Assembly (NCBI GenBank): GCA_017613335.1 | Contig: JAGAEB010000169.1 | Location: 1 to 6,468 of the forward strand | DNA length: 6,468 nt | Origin: Methanosarcinaceae archaeon | GTDB lineage: Archaea > Halobacteriota > Methanosarcinia > Methanosarcinales > Methanosarcinaceae | Direction: 5' to 3' | Part shown: in pieces, positions 1 to 4,880 of the stretch | Position numbering within the stretch: the first letter of the stretch is position 1 | Layout: each line of letters opens with the position of its first letter | Translations under genes and position numbers: made by a program | Notes under the pieces: generated by a model | Database searches by the model: none | The model's input: only the letters and a program-made list of their open reading frames with translations | What the model was told of the DNA's origin: nothing

Positions 1-119
1 ATCGTTCACGGCGCGGGAGTCTGATCCGAAAGCCGGATCGTTCACGGCGCGGGAGTCTGATCCGAAAGCCGGATCGTTCACGGCGCAGGGGGCTGCTCCG
101 AAAGCCGGATCGTTCACGG
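1..119. repeat. 36-bp tandem repeat inside the Cas4-like gene
   Basis: Three full 36-bp units lie at 1-36, 37-72 and 73-108, followed by 11 bases of a fourth. Units 1 and 2 are identical; unit 3 differs at several bases. Because 36 is a multiple of three, each unit encodes 12 residues on the minus strand: PAFGSDSRAVND twice and PAFGAAPCAVND once. The array reaches the left edge and may continue. There are no spacers, so it is not a CRISPR array. Confidence 0.95.
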
Positions 120-1017
120 TATGTCCTGCGCTGTGTTCCGTATCGGCTTCTGTCTTTGTTCTGCTGCTCATCTCGTTTCTTCTTCTGACGCCTTCTTCAA
201 AAAGCATCAGGTAGGCCGCTGCGGAGATCCTGTCGGATTCCCAGACGCCGTCCGACGGCGGTTTTGATGTCCTGATGAGATACGGGACGAAACATTCCGG
301 TCCGTTGTTGATGCTGACGGAAAGGATCTTGGGGATCGTTCCTGAAAGGCCGGTCTTTTCCGAGATGATCAGGCAGTCATGTTCTGCGGGATCGGCCAGA
401 GATTCAAATATCCGGTATCCGAAAGCATCTTTTGTCTTTCTGAGATTCATCATGACGGCCGGGACAGAAAAATGAAGACGTTTCTGAAGTTCGTAGAACT
501 GTTTTGCGGAAAGCGTTCCGGGCGTTCCGGGCGTCCCGGGTGTTTCAGGCGTGCCGGAATAATCATCGAGGATCTCAGAAAGAGAAGCGCCGACAACGAA
601 AGAGAGCAGTTCCGAAAAAAGAGGTTCCGGAAATTCCGCTTTGATGATCTCTCTGAATTCAGGAGATCCCGCCAGTCTGTAAGGAATGTCAAAAAGAGCT
701 TCTTTCAGGATCGCGGATTCGTATTTTTTGAGAGGATCGTCAGCAAAAAAGTAGAGGGAAGCCTCCGCCGGACCCGGAAGAAAACGTTTTTCCGCCTTCC
801 CTGCAGCTTCCCGGGAACGGCGAAGACCTTTCGCCGAATTCATGTAATAGAGACGACGGGGGCAGAGAAGAAAAATGCGGATGTCAGAGACGGAGACCGT
901 GACATGATCATTTCCGGAAGCGGACGGCGAAAATGGTGATGAAACCTTTTCCGACGGCGAATCAGAGTCTGTGCGGGCAGGAGACGCTGATGATGGAATT
1001 TTTCTGAGAGGAGACAT
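1..1017 (-). CDS. Cas4-like PD-(D/E)XK protein, probably catalytically dead, 3' end outside window
   Basis: The minus strand is open from 1065 to the left edge, so at least 339 residues are visible and the C-terminus is missing. Residues 39-59 (VTVSVSDIRIFLLCPRRLYY) match the Cas4/Dna2-type opening motif with its first cluster cysteine (C52). Residues 223-232 (GLSGTIPKIL) and 245-272 (from PYLIRTSKPP to ESDRISAAAYLML) align by eye with the core of solo archaeal Cas4 proteins. There the usual Asp is P229, the E-x-K pair is L247 and R249, and the Gln of the QxxxY motif is S265, so nuclease activity looks lost. Residues 1-38 are a Ser/Pro-rich extension, residues 155-168 a Thr-Pro-Gly repeat, and residues 304-339 three 12-residue repeats. 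The three C-terminal cluster cysteines of Cas4 would lie beyond the edge. ATG at 1017 was chosen because GTGA sits 5 nt ahead of it; ATG at 1053 is an alternative. A DNA-binding, structural or decoy role is possible; function is unknown. Confidence 0.82.
   Translation of the reverse strand, partial: MSPLRKIPSSASPARTDSDSPSEKVSSPFSPSASGNDHVTVSVSDIRIFLLCPRRLYYMNSAKGLRRSREAAGKAEKRFLPGPAEASLYFFADDPLKKYESAILKEALFDIPYRLAGSPEFREIIKAEFPEPLFSELLSFVVGASLSEILDDYSGTPETPGTPGTPGTLSAKQFYELQKRLHFSVPAVMMNLRKTKDAFGYRIFESLADPAEHDCLIISEKTGLSGTIPKILSVSINNGPECFVPYLIRTSKPPSDGVWESDRISAAAYLMLFEEGVRRRNEMSSRTKTEADTEHSAGHTVNDPAFGAAPCAVNDPAFGSDSRAVNDPAFGSDSRAVND
514..555. repeat. 9-bp repeat encoding Thr-Pro-Gly
   Basis: Degenerate 9-bp units (CGTTCCGGG twice, then CGTCCCGGG, TGTTTCAGG and a partial unit) encode residues 155-168 of the Cas4-like protein, read on the minus strand as GTPETPGTPGTPGT. 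It is probably a flexible linker between the helical N-terminal half and the nuclease-fold core. Confidence 0.8.
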
Positions 1018-1022
1018 AAAGG

Positions 1023-1026
1023 TCAC
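1023..1026 (-). promoter_or_regulatory. Ribosome binding site of the Cas4-like gene
   Basis: On the minus strand GTGA is followed by five bases (CCTTT) and then ATG at 1017. GTGA is complementary to the UCAC of the archaeal 16S 3' end. The same GTGA-N5-ATG layout precedes both genes of the right-hand operon, which supports ATG 1017 over the upstream GTG or ATG. Confidence 0.5.
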
Positions 1027-1080
1027 AAAAGCGGGAAAACGACATCCGCACATATCTTTTGTGATTCATTCAAAAAAGGA

Positions 1081-1091
1081 ATTTTTAAATA
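1081..1091 (-). promoter_or_regulatory. Box-A-like promoter of the Cas4-like gene
   Basis: Read on the minus strand the element is TATTTAAAAAT, a good match to the archaeal TATA box. Counting about 26 nt downstream puts the transcript start near 1060, giving a leader of roughly 43 nt to ATG 1017, or almost none to ATG 1053. The element is nearly symmetrical and could also fire to the right. Confidence 0.5.
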
Positions 1092-1296
1092 CAGGATCAG
1101 AGACCGCCTGTCATGAAGGTTTCGTTTGCTGCTCTTCTGACGGCTTTCTGCTCTTTTCCGGATATTGCGGGTTCCTCATCTGACGGTAACCTTCTCAACA
1201 AAAATAAATACCGGACATCAGAAACGTGAAAAGGAATCGTTGCCCGGCATCAAATGAATGACAGATGAGACAACTTTTGTTAAAATACATGTGGAA

Positions 1297-1308
1297 AAAT
1301 ATAAATAT
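1297..1308 (+). promoter_or_regulatory. Box-A promoter of the secreted-protein gene
   Basis: The element AAATATAAATAT contains TATAAATA at 1300-1307, preceded by the purine-rich GTGGAAA, which could serve as the TFB recognition element. A start about 25 nt downstream falls near 1326-1331, exactly where the inverted repeat begins, leaving a leader of about 40-45 nt before the ATG at 1372. Confidence 0.65.
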
Positions 1309-1330
1309 TGTTTGATTGTATCTGAAATTA

Positions 1331-1351
1331 TCCTTTGATTAAGTCAAAGGA
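1331..1351 (+). promoter_or_regulatory. Perfect 8-bp inverted repeat at the predicted transcript start
   Basis: Arms TCCTTTGA (1331-1338) and TCAAAGGA (1344-1351) flank a 5-base centre. As DNA it could be an operator covering the start site, a common position for archaeal repressors. As RNA it would be a hairpin at the 5' end of the message. The CCTTTG of the left arm can also pair with a second CAAAGG at 1359-1364 that includes the ribosome binding site, so two competing folds are possible. Confidence 0.65.
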
Positions 1352-1360
1352 ATAAAAACA

Positions 1361-1366
1361 AAGGTG
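1361..1366 (+). promoter_or_regulatory. Ribosome binding site AAGGTG
   Basis: AAGGTG ends 5 nt before the ATG at 1372 and matches the archaeal GGTGATC-type Shine-Dalgarno. It overlaps a CAAAGG copy that duplicates the right arm of the upstream inverted repeat. Confidence 0.65.
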
Positions 1367-1371
1367 TTATT

Positions 1372-2292
1372 ATGAAGAAAAGGACAATTTTTTCGATATT
1401 TGCCTCTCTTGTCCTTGTATTCTCCCTGTTTGTTCCGGGAGTAATGGCACACGAGAGGGAAGTATCAGACAGTCAGGCAATGGATATTCTGACATCAAAA
1501 GAAATTCCGAAAATCACCAATGGTGAATCATTGTCTGACAAAGATCAAAACGAAATTGAATCACTGATCAATCTTTTTTTGAAAGACGTAACGATTGAAA
1601 ATCTTGATCTGAGTCAAATGAAAACACTCAGCTCCGAAGATCGCTTTGAAATCGGAGGTACTGTCGACTTCGATGTCGTAAACGGCAATCTGAGACAAAC
1701 ACATACTGCTGAGATGTATACCCGGTTCAGTATTGCAGACTCGTCGGTTTATGCAGTTTCTGTCTCAGGCGGGGATTTTTATGAAACGGAGATTTATCTG
1801 AACGATGATGCGTCCGCATGGGTCGTATCACAGATCTCGGTTTCAGACAACAATTATCAAAAAAATCTGTGTTCAATACCATGTACTAAAACAGATTCAG
1901 ACGAAATGATCAGGCCGAAGGACAGCGTTTTTCATGAAGTCTGTGACGGTTTGCTGAGATTGATAAAATATGATCTGCCGTCAAATCCGCCAAATTCCAG
2001 CTATTTGCTGTATAATGATGTACAGTTATCACAGCTTTTGAATGCTGCAGGCATTGTATTCGCCATAGCAGGATTGCTTTCGGGATTAGCGACTGCTGAT
2101 GGCATAGTAGGTTTGGCCGCCGAACTGTATAACTATTTCGGAGGTTCGATATCGGGTGTACAACCGTATAATACATATGTCGACATATTTTGGTGCCCGC
2201 CTTCAATAATCCCTTATAATTCCTATCCGGCCTGGGGAATCAGGGGATATAATATGCCGCTTTATTTGGAAGTGGATTATTACTACAAATGA
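1372..2292 (+). CDS. Secreted protein with hydrophobic hairpin C-terminus (candidate bacteriocin-like toxin)
   Basis: I do not recognise the family. The 306-residue protein starts with a classical Sec signal: K2, K3 and R4, a hydrophobic core to about residue 20, and likely cleavage after A26 (GVMA|H). Residues 27-165 are polar and acidic and look globular. Four cysteines lie in the mature part (C167, C171, C191, C275). Residues 221-262 are Gly/Ala-rich and hydrophobic (AAGIVFAIAGLLSGLA, then GIVGLAAELY) and could form a membrane-inserting helical hairpin. The tail is rich in Tyr, Trp and Pro and ends DYYYK. A long N-terminal region before a compact hydrophobic C-terminal module recalls precursors such as that of halocin C8, though no sequence identity is claimed. 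The next gene, 28 nt downstream, encodes a small membrane protein that could give immunity. Codons are AT-richer than in the neighbours (frequent ATA, TTG, TTT), which suggests transfer or a fast-evolving surface gene. An anchored surface protein is the main alternative. Confidence 0.9.
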   Translation: MKKRTIFSIFASLVLVFSLFVPGVMAHEREVSDSQAMDILTSKEIPKITNGESLSDKDQNEIESLINLFLKDVTIENLDLSQMKTLSSEDRFEIGGTVDFDVVNGNLRQTHTAEMYTRFSIADSSVYAVSVSGGDFYETEIYLNDDASAWVVSQISVSDNNYQKNLCSIPCTKTDSDEMIRPKDSVFHEVCDGLLRLIKYDLPSNPPNSSYLLYNDVQLSQLLNAAGIVFAIAGLLSGLATADGIVGLAAELYNYFGGSISGVQPYNTYVDIFWCPPSIIPYNSYPAWGIRGYNMPLYLEVDYYYK

Positions 2293-2307
2293 TCATGACA
2301 ACAAACC

Positions 2308-2312
2308 GGAGA
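2308..2312 (+). promoter_or_regulatory. Ribosome binding site GGAGA
   Basis: GGAGA lies 8 nt before the ATG at 2321, in the short gap after the secreted-protein stop. It supports this start and co-translation from one message. The ATG at 2295 opens only nine codons in another frame. Confidence 0.55.
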
Positions 2313-2320
2313 CAGCGATC

Positions 2321-2650
2321 ATGAAATATGAATCCCGTGCCAGGATCGTATATGCATTTATTTTTGGTCTCGGTTTTATCCTGCAGTATTGTGTGAATGG
2401 TTTCTTTCATCCTGACCTTATCATGCATTTGTGCACGACAATGATTGTGGTGTACATGATTCTGTTTCCGGGAAAAAAAGACACGTCACGGACAGGCAGG
2501 ATCGTGAAAGGTGCAGGTCTGATTCCGGGCGCTGCTTTATATCTGCTCTCCATCGGATTTCTGCAGAAGTACGGCGTGCCGATCGTCCTTGCAACCGCAT
2601 TATATATCGTGTTTTGTGCCGTATACTATAAAAAACGCGGGATATCATGA
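2321..2650 (+). CDS. Small four-helix membrane protein, candidate immunity protein
   Basis: The 109-residue protein has four predicted membrane segments at about residues 9-29, 33-51, 61-81 and 84-102. The loop between the second and third segments is basic and short (GKKDTSRTGR), and the tail is basic (YYKKRG). It has no signal peptide, catalytic motif or family signature that I recognise. It follows the secreted protein by 28 nt with its own ribosome binding site and precedes a strong terminator, so the two genes form a closed two-gene unit. Small multi-helix membrane proteins directly downstream of exported peptides often provide self-protection; here that is inference from context only. 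A membrane partner or a transport accessory protein would look the same. Confidence 0.82.
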   Translation: MKYESRARIVYAFIFGLGFILQYCVNGFFHPDLIMHLCTTMIVVYMILFPGKKDTSRTGRIVKGAGLIPGAALYLLSIGFLQKYGVPIVLATALYIVFCAVYYKKRGIS

Positions 2651-2722
2651 TCTTTTGAAAAGAAGGAAGAATAAAACTGTGCGGTGATCGAGGATTTCCG
2701 GATGATCCCGGCCGCCGTTTAT

Positions 2723-2762
2723 CCGGTCCGGAAGAAGGTTCTTCCGGAACCGGTCCTTTTTT
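2723..2762 (+). terminator. Hairpin plus T-tract after the secreted/membrane pair
   Basis: The arms are CCGGTCCGGAAGAA (2723-2736) and TTCTTCCGGAACCGG (2739-2753). They pair with one bulged base around a 2-base centre, so the apical pairs must open to form the loop. TCC and six T residues (2757-2762) follow. This is a strong termination signal about 70 nt after the stop of the membrane-protein gene. Confidence 0.7.
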
Positions 2763-2891
2763 GTCTGTTCATGTTTTCGTCCGGAGATTGTGATTCATTT
2801 TTCAGATGATCATGTTTTCTTCATTCAGATCCTTTTTATCAGGGATGAAGGGGAGATTTTTCAGGTAAAAATAAAGAGCGGCAATGAATAA

Positions 2892-2900
2892 CTATTTATG
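2892..2900 (+). promoter_or_regulatory. Box-A-like promoter of the HTH regulator gene
   Basis: CTATTTATG is AT-rich and centred about 30 nt before the ATG at 2926. A start 25-28 nt downstream would fall at or within a few bases of the initiation codon, so the message is probably leaderless. Confidence 0.45.
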
Positions 2901-2917
2901 AAAAAGAATCATTTTTC
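2900..2917 (+). promoter_or_regulatory. Short inverted repeat between promoter and start
   Basis: GAAAAA (2900-2905) and TTTTTC (2912-2917) are inverted around six bases, just downstream of the likely TATA box. The position suits a repressor, possibly the HTH protein acting on its own gene. AT-rich DNA gives such repeats by chance, so confidence is low. Confidence 0.3.
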
Positions 2918-2925
2918 TTATAAGT

Positions 2926-3669
2926 ATGATCAATAACGAATCTTTTGAGAATCTCAAGAAAAAACTGGCTGAAAAAATGGCCGGTGAGATCACTCTGTCC
3001 GAGAAGCCCGGGGAGTGCCTTAAAAAGTGGCGTCTGAACTTTGAAGTGTCCCAGACGGATATTTCAAACTGTCTTCAGGTTTCTCCGTCCGTCATCAGTG
3101 ATTATGAGAGCGGGCGCCGTAAATCGCCGGGGACGCTCATGGTCAGCAAGATCGTCGAATCTCTGCTTGCCATCGATATTGAGCGCGGCGGTCAGAAGAT
3201 TCATGCTTATGAGACCATGCTCAACGCCAACAACGTCAAAGATTCGATCTATTCGACATACGAATATTCCATTCCCATCCAGTTTTCAAAACTGGTCTCT
3301 CTTCTCGAAGCAACTGTTCTCTACAAAGGAATGGAAAGACCCCTCTACGGCTTCACGATCGTCGACAGCGTCCGCTCGATCCTTGAGATGTCTTCTTATG
3401 AATTCCAGAACCTTTACGGCTGGAGCACGGACCGCGCGATGGTCTTCACGCGCGTCTCGACGGGAAAGTCGCCGATGGTCGCCATCCGCGTCACAAATCT
3501 CAAACCAGGCGTCGTCGTGCTTCACGGGATCACGAAAGACGAAGTCGACCCGATGGCCGTCAAAATGGCTGAAGTCGACAGGATCCCGCTCCTCTGTACG
3601 ACAAAGGATCTGGATGAAGCCATCGTCGAACTCAGGAAATACGGTCAGTATTCCATCAAAGGAATCTGA
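2926..3669 (+). CDS. Archaeal XRE-type HTH transcriptional regulator (COG1709-like)
   Basis: The 247-residue protein is a probable DNA-binding regulator. Residues 28-85 form a Cro/C1-type helix-turn-helix: CLKKWRLNFEVSQTDISNCL leads into the recognition-helix region SPSVISDYESGRRKSPG. Residues 105-247 form a separate alpha/beta domain ending in VDPMAVKMAEVDRIPLLCTT and a final helix. I relate the two-domain layout to the archaeal COG1709 regulators; ligand and targets are unknown. Residues 1-27 are basic and helical. No ribosome binding site precedes the ATG, but a box A at 2892-2900 fits leaderless expression. The gene stands alone, with a terminator before it and a convergent operon after it, so context does not reveal its regulon. 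Autoregulation through the repeat at 2900-2917 is possible. Confidence 0.92.
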   Translation: MINNESFENLKKKLAEKMAGEITLSEKPGECLKKWRLNFEVSQTDISNCLQVSPSVISDYESGRRKSPGTLMVSKIVESLLAIDIERGGQKIHAYETMLNANNVKDSIYSTYEYSIPIQFSKLVSLLEATVLYKGMERPLYGFTIVDSVRSILEMSSYEFQNLYGWSTDRAMVFTRVSTGKSPMVAIRVTNLKPGVVVLHGITKDEVDPMAVKMAEVDRIPLLCTTKDLDEAIVELRKYGQYSIKGI

Positions 3670-3694
3670 GATACGCAGAAACAGCCGTATCGGA

Positions 3695-3726
3695 CGCGTC
3701 GGGTTATTGAGACACGAACCCGCGCG
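3695..3726. terminator. Hairpin between convergent genes, possible bidirectional terminator
   Basis: CGCG-T-CGGGTT (3695-3705) pairs with AACCCGCGCG (3717-3726), with one bulged base and an 11-base loop. It lies between the stop of the HTH gene (3669) and the stop of the AIR-synthase-like gene (3780). The run of T that follows is short (TTTT at 3734-3737), so termination strength is uncertain. Confidence 0.45.
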
Positions 3727-3779
3727 AAGACGACTTTTGTGAAAAACGTGATCCGGACGCGTGCCGGAATTGTCTGCCG

Positions 3780-4847
3780 TCAGATCTTATAAAGTTCATC
3801 CGAACCGGGCGGCAGAAGCGGTTCTCTTGTTTTTTTGCCGGATTGTTCAGAAACGATCAGGTATTCTTTTTCTTCAGTCATCCGGCCGATCACGGCTGCC
3901 GGGATGTTTTCGGATCTCAGCGTCTCAAGAAGAAGCGGCGCATTCTTTTCTTTGATCGTCATGGCCATGCAGCCGCTTGAGATGAGCTGATACGGGGAGA
4001 TGCCGTAGTAAGAACAGACGGAAACGGTCTCTTCCGCGACAGGGATCTTATCTTTTTCAAGGATGATGCCGCAGCCGGAAGCTGCCGCGATCTCATAGGC
4101 GGCGCCGAAAATACCGCCTTCCGTGACGTCGTGCATCGATGAAACGCCGCAGCGGCCGCCGATGATCCCTTCTTTCATGACGCTGATCCGGTCCATGAAA
4201 GCCCGGGCTTTTGAGACCGTTTCTTTTCCGAGGACAGGTTCGAGTTCATCGGCATGATCGTTGGCAATGACGGCGGTTCCTTCGAGGCCGGCTGTTTTTG
4301 TCATGATCAGAAGATCGCCCGGCCGGGCGCCGCCTGTTCTGATGACAGGCAGTCCGGAATTGCCGGAATTTCCGGAAATGTCTGCAGGGTCACCGTTCTC
4401 TGCATGGTCTGCAAAAGCAATGACGCAGATCGTGACGATGGTGCGGGAAACGGCATCCGTGACTTCGGTATGTCCGCCGAGGATGCTTATGTCCAGATCT
4501 GCGGCGGCATCGCAGATGTCCGACATGGTCTTGTCGAGATCGGAAGGCGTCGATCCGGGCGGCAGGAGAAGCGTGACCATGAGGCCGAACGGACGGAGAC
4601 CTGCGGAAGCGATATCGTTGCAGGAAACGTGGACGGCCAGTTTTCCGACGTCGTTTGAAGCGCCTGTGACAGGATCGCATGAAAGGACGCGGAACTGAGA
4701 GCCGAGATCGATGATGCCGCAGTCTTCGCCTGTCCCGGGCGTGACGAGGATCCGGGAATCGCTGCGGCGGATCTTCCGGAAGACTGTCCGGTCAAGGATC
4801 TCCGGCGGGACTTTCCCGACAGGCATCGGTTCTGAAAAACGGGTCAT
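3780..4847 (-). CDS. AIR-synthase-related ATP-binding protein (PurM/HypE/SelD superfamily)
   Basis: The 355-residue protein has the N- and C-terminal AIR synthase domains. Visible signatures are GKVPPEIL (11-18), the ATP-site strand GTGEDCGIID (38-47), DPVTGASNDVGKLAVHVSCN (58-77), GGHTEVTD (124-131), and HDVTEGGIFGAAYEIA (239-254), which opens the C-terminal domain. Family members bind ATP and activate an oxygen of the substrate by phosphorylation or dehydration. It is not a canonical HypE, because the C-terminal PRIC-type motif with the carbamoylated Cys is absent (the end is SDELYKI). It is not SelD, because no N-terminal catalytic Cys/Sec-Lys pair is seen, and PurM would be expected in a purine context. 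A low-complexity insert (SGNSGNSG, 158-165) sits between the domains. It follows the iron-sulfur gene by 33 nt and is probably co-transcribed. ATG 4847 was chosen because GTGA lies 5 nt upstream; an in-frame GTG at 4856 would add three residues. The substrate is unknown. Confidence 0.93.
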   Translation of the reverse strand: MTRFSEPMPVGKVPPEILDRTVFRKIRRSDSRILVTPGTGEDCGIIDLGSQFRVLSCDPVTGASNDVGKLAVHVSCNDIASAGLRPFGLMVTLLLPPGSTPSDLDKTMSDICDAAADLDISILGGHTEVTDAVSRTIVTICVIAFADHAENGDPADISGNSGNSGLPVIRTGGARPGDLLIMTKTAGLEGTAVIANDHADELEPVLGKETVSKARAFMDRISVMKEGIIGGRCGVSSMHDVTEGGIFGAAYEIAAASGCGIILEKDKIPVAEETVSVCSYYGISPYQLISSGCMAMTIKEKNAPLLLETLRSENIPAAVIGRMTEEKEYLIVSEQSGKKTREPLLPPGSDELYKI

Positions 4848-4852
4848 GGTGA

Positions 4853-4856
4853 TCAC
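4853..4856 (-). promoter_or_regulatory. Ribosome binding site that decides the AIR-like start
   Basis: On the minus strand GTGATCACCATG can be read as a GTG start at 4856 or as GTGATC pairing with 16S rRNA ahead of ATG 4847. The match to the archaeal anti-Shine-Dalgarno and the identical spacing in other genes of this window favour the second reading. Confidence 0.55.
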
Positions 4857-4880
4857 ATAAACGCTGCGGGCCGGCGGATG

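Larger units (their letters stand above)
1018..1371. other. Divergent intergenic region
   Basis: This region separates the leftward Cas4-like gene from the rightward secreted-protein gene. It holds a box A for each direction (1081-1091 and 1297-1308) and the inverted repeat at 1331-1351. Between about 1092 and 1296 I see no convincing gene, RNA or repeat. A 38-codon frame at 1113-1229 lacks a ribosome binding site. Confidence 0.6.

Noticed and set aside
1..119. Possible CRISPR array (36-bp repeat next to a Cas4-like gene)
   Set aside because: The units are directly contiguous with no spacers, and they encode an in-frame peptide repeat on the minus strand.
275..939. Plus-strand reading frames at 275-475 and 379-939
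   Set aside because: They lie antisense to the Cas4-like gene, have Arg/Phe-heavy composition with no recognisable motif, and lack ribosome binding sites.
971..1183. 70-codon plus-strand frame across the divergent promoter region
   Set aside because: It overlaps the start and promoter of the Cas4-like gene, has no ribosome binding site and resembles no protein.
1113..1229. 38-codon frame starting MKVSFAALLTAF, about 26 nt after a TATA-like block, possibly leaderless
   Set aside because: The hydrophobic start is suggestive, but the same AT-rich block is better explained as the leftward promoter, and nothing else supports translation.
2702..2809. 35-codon frame after a GGTGATC-like sequence at 2682
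   Set aside because: The ribosome-site-like sequence is too far from the ATG, and the frame runs through the terminator hairpin.
3041..3742. Long plus-strand frame at 3041-3742 and minus-strand frame at 3286-3525
   Set aside because: Both are shadows of the HTH regulator gene, with Arg/Ser-rich translations and no domain.
3780..4847. Annotation as hydrogenase maturation protein HypE or selenophosphate synthase SelD
   Set aside because: The HypE C-terminal PR-x-C motif is absent, no N-terminal Cys/Sec-Lys of SelD is visible, and no hydrogenase or selenium gene is nearby.
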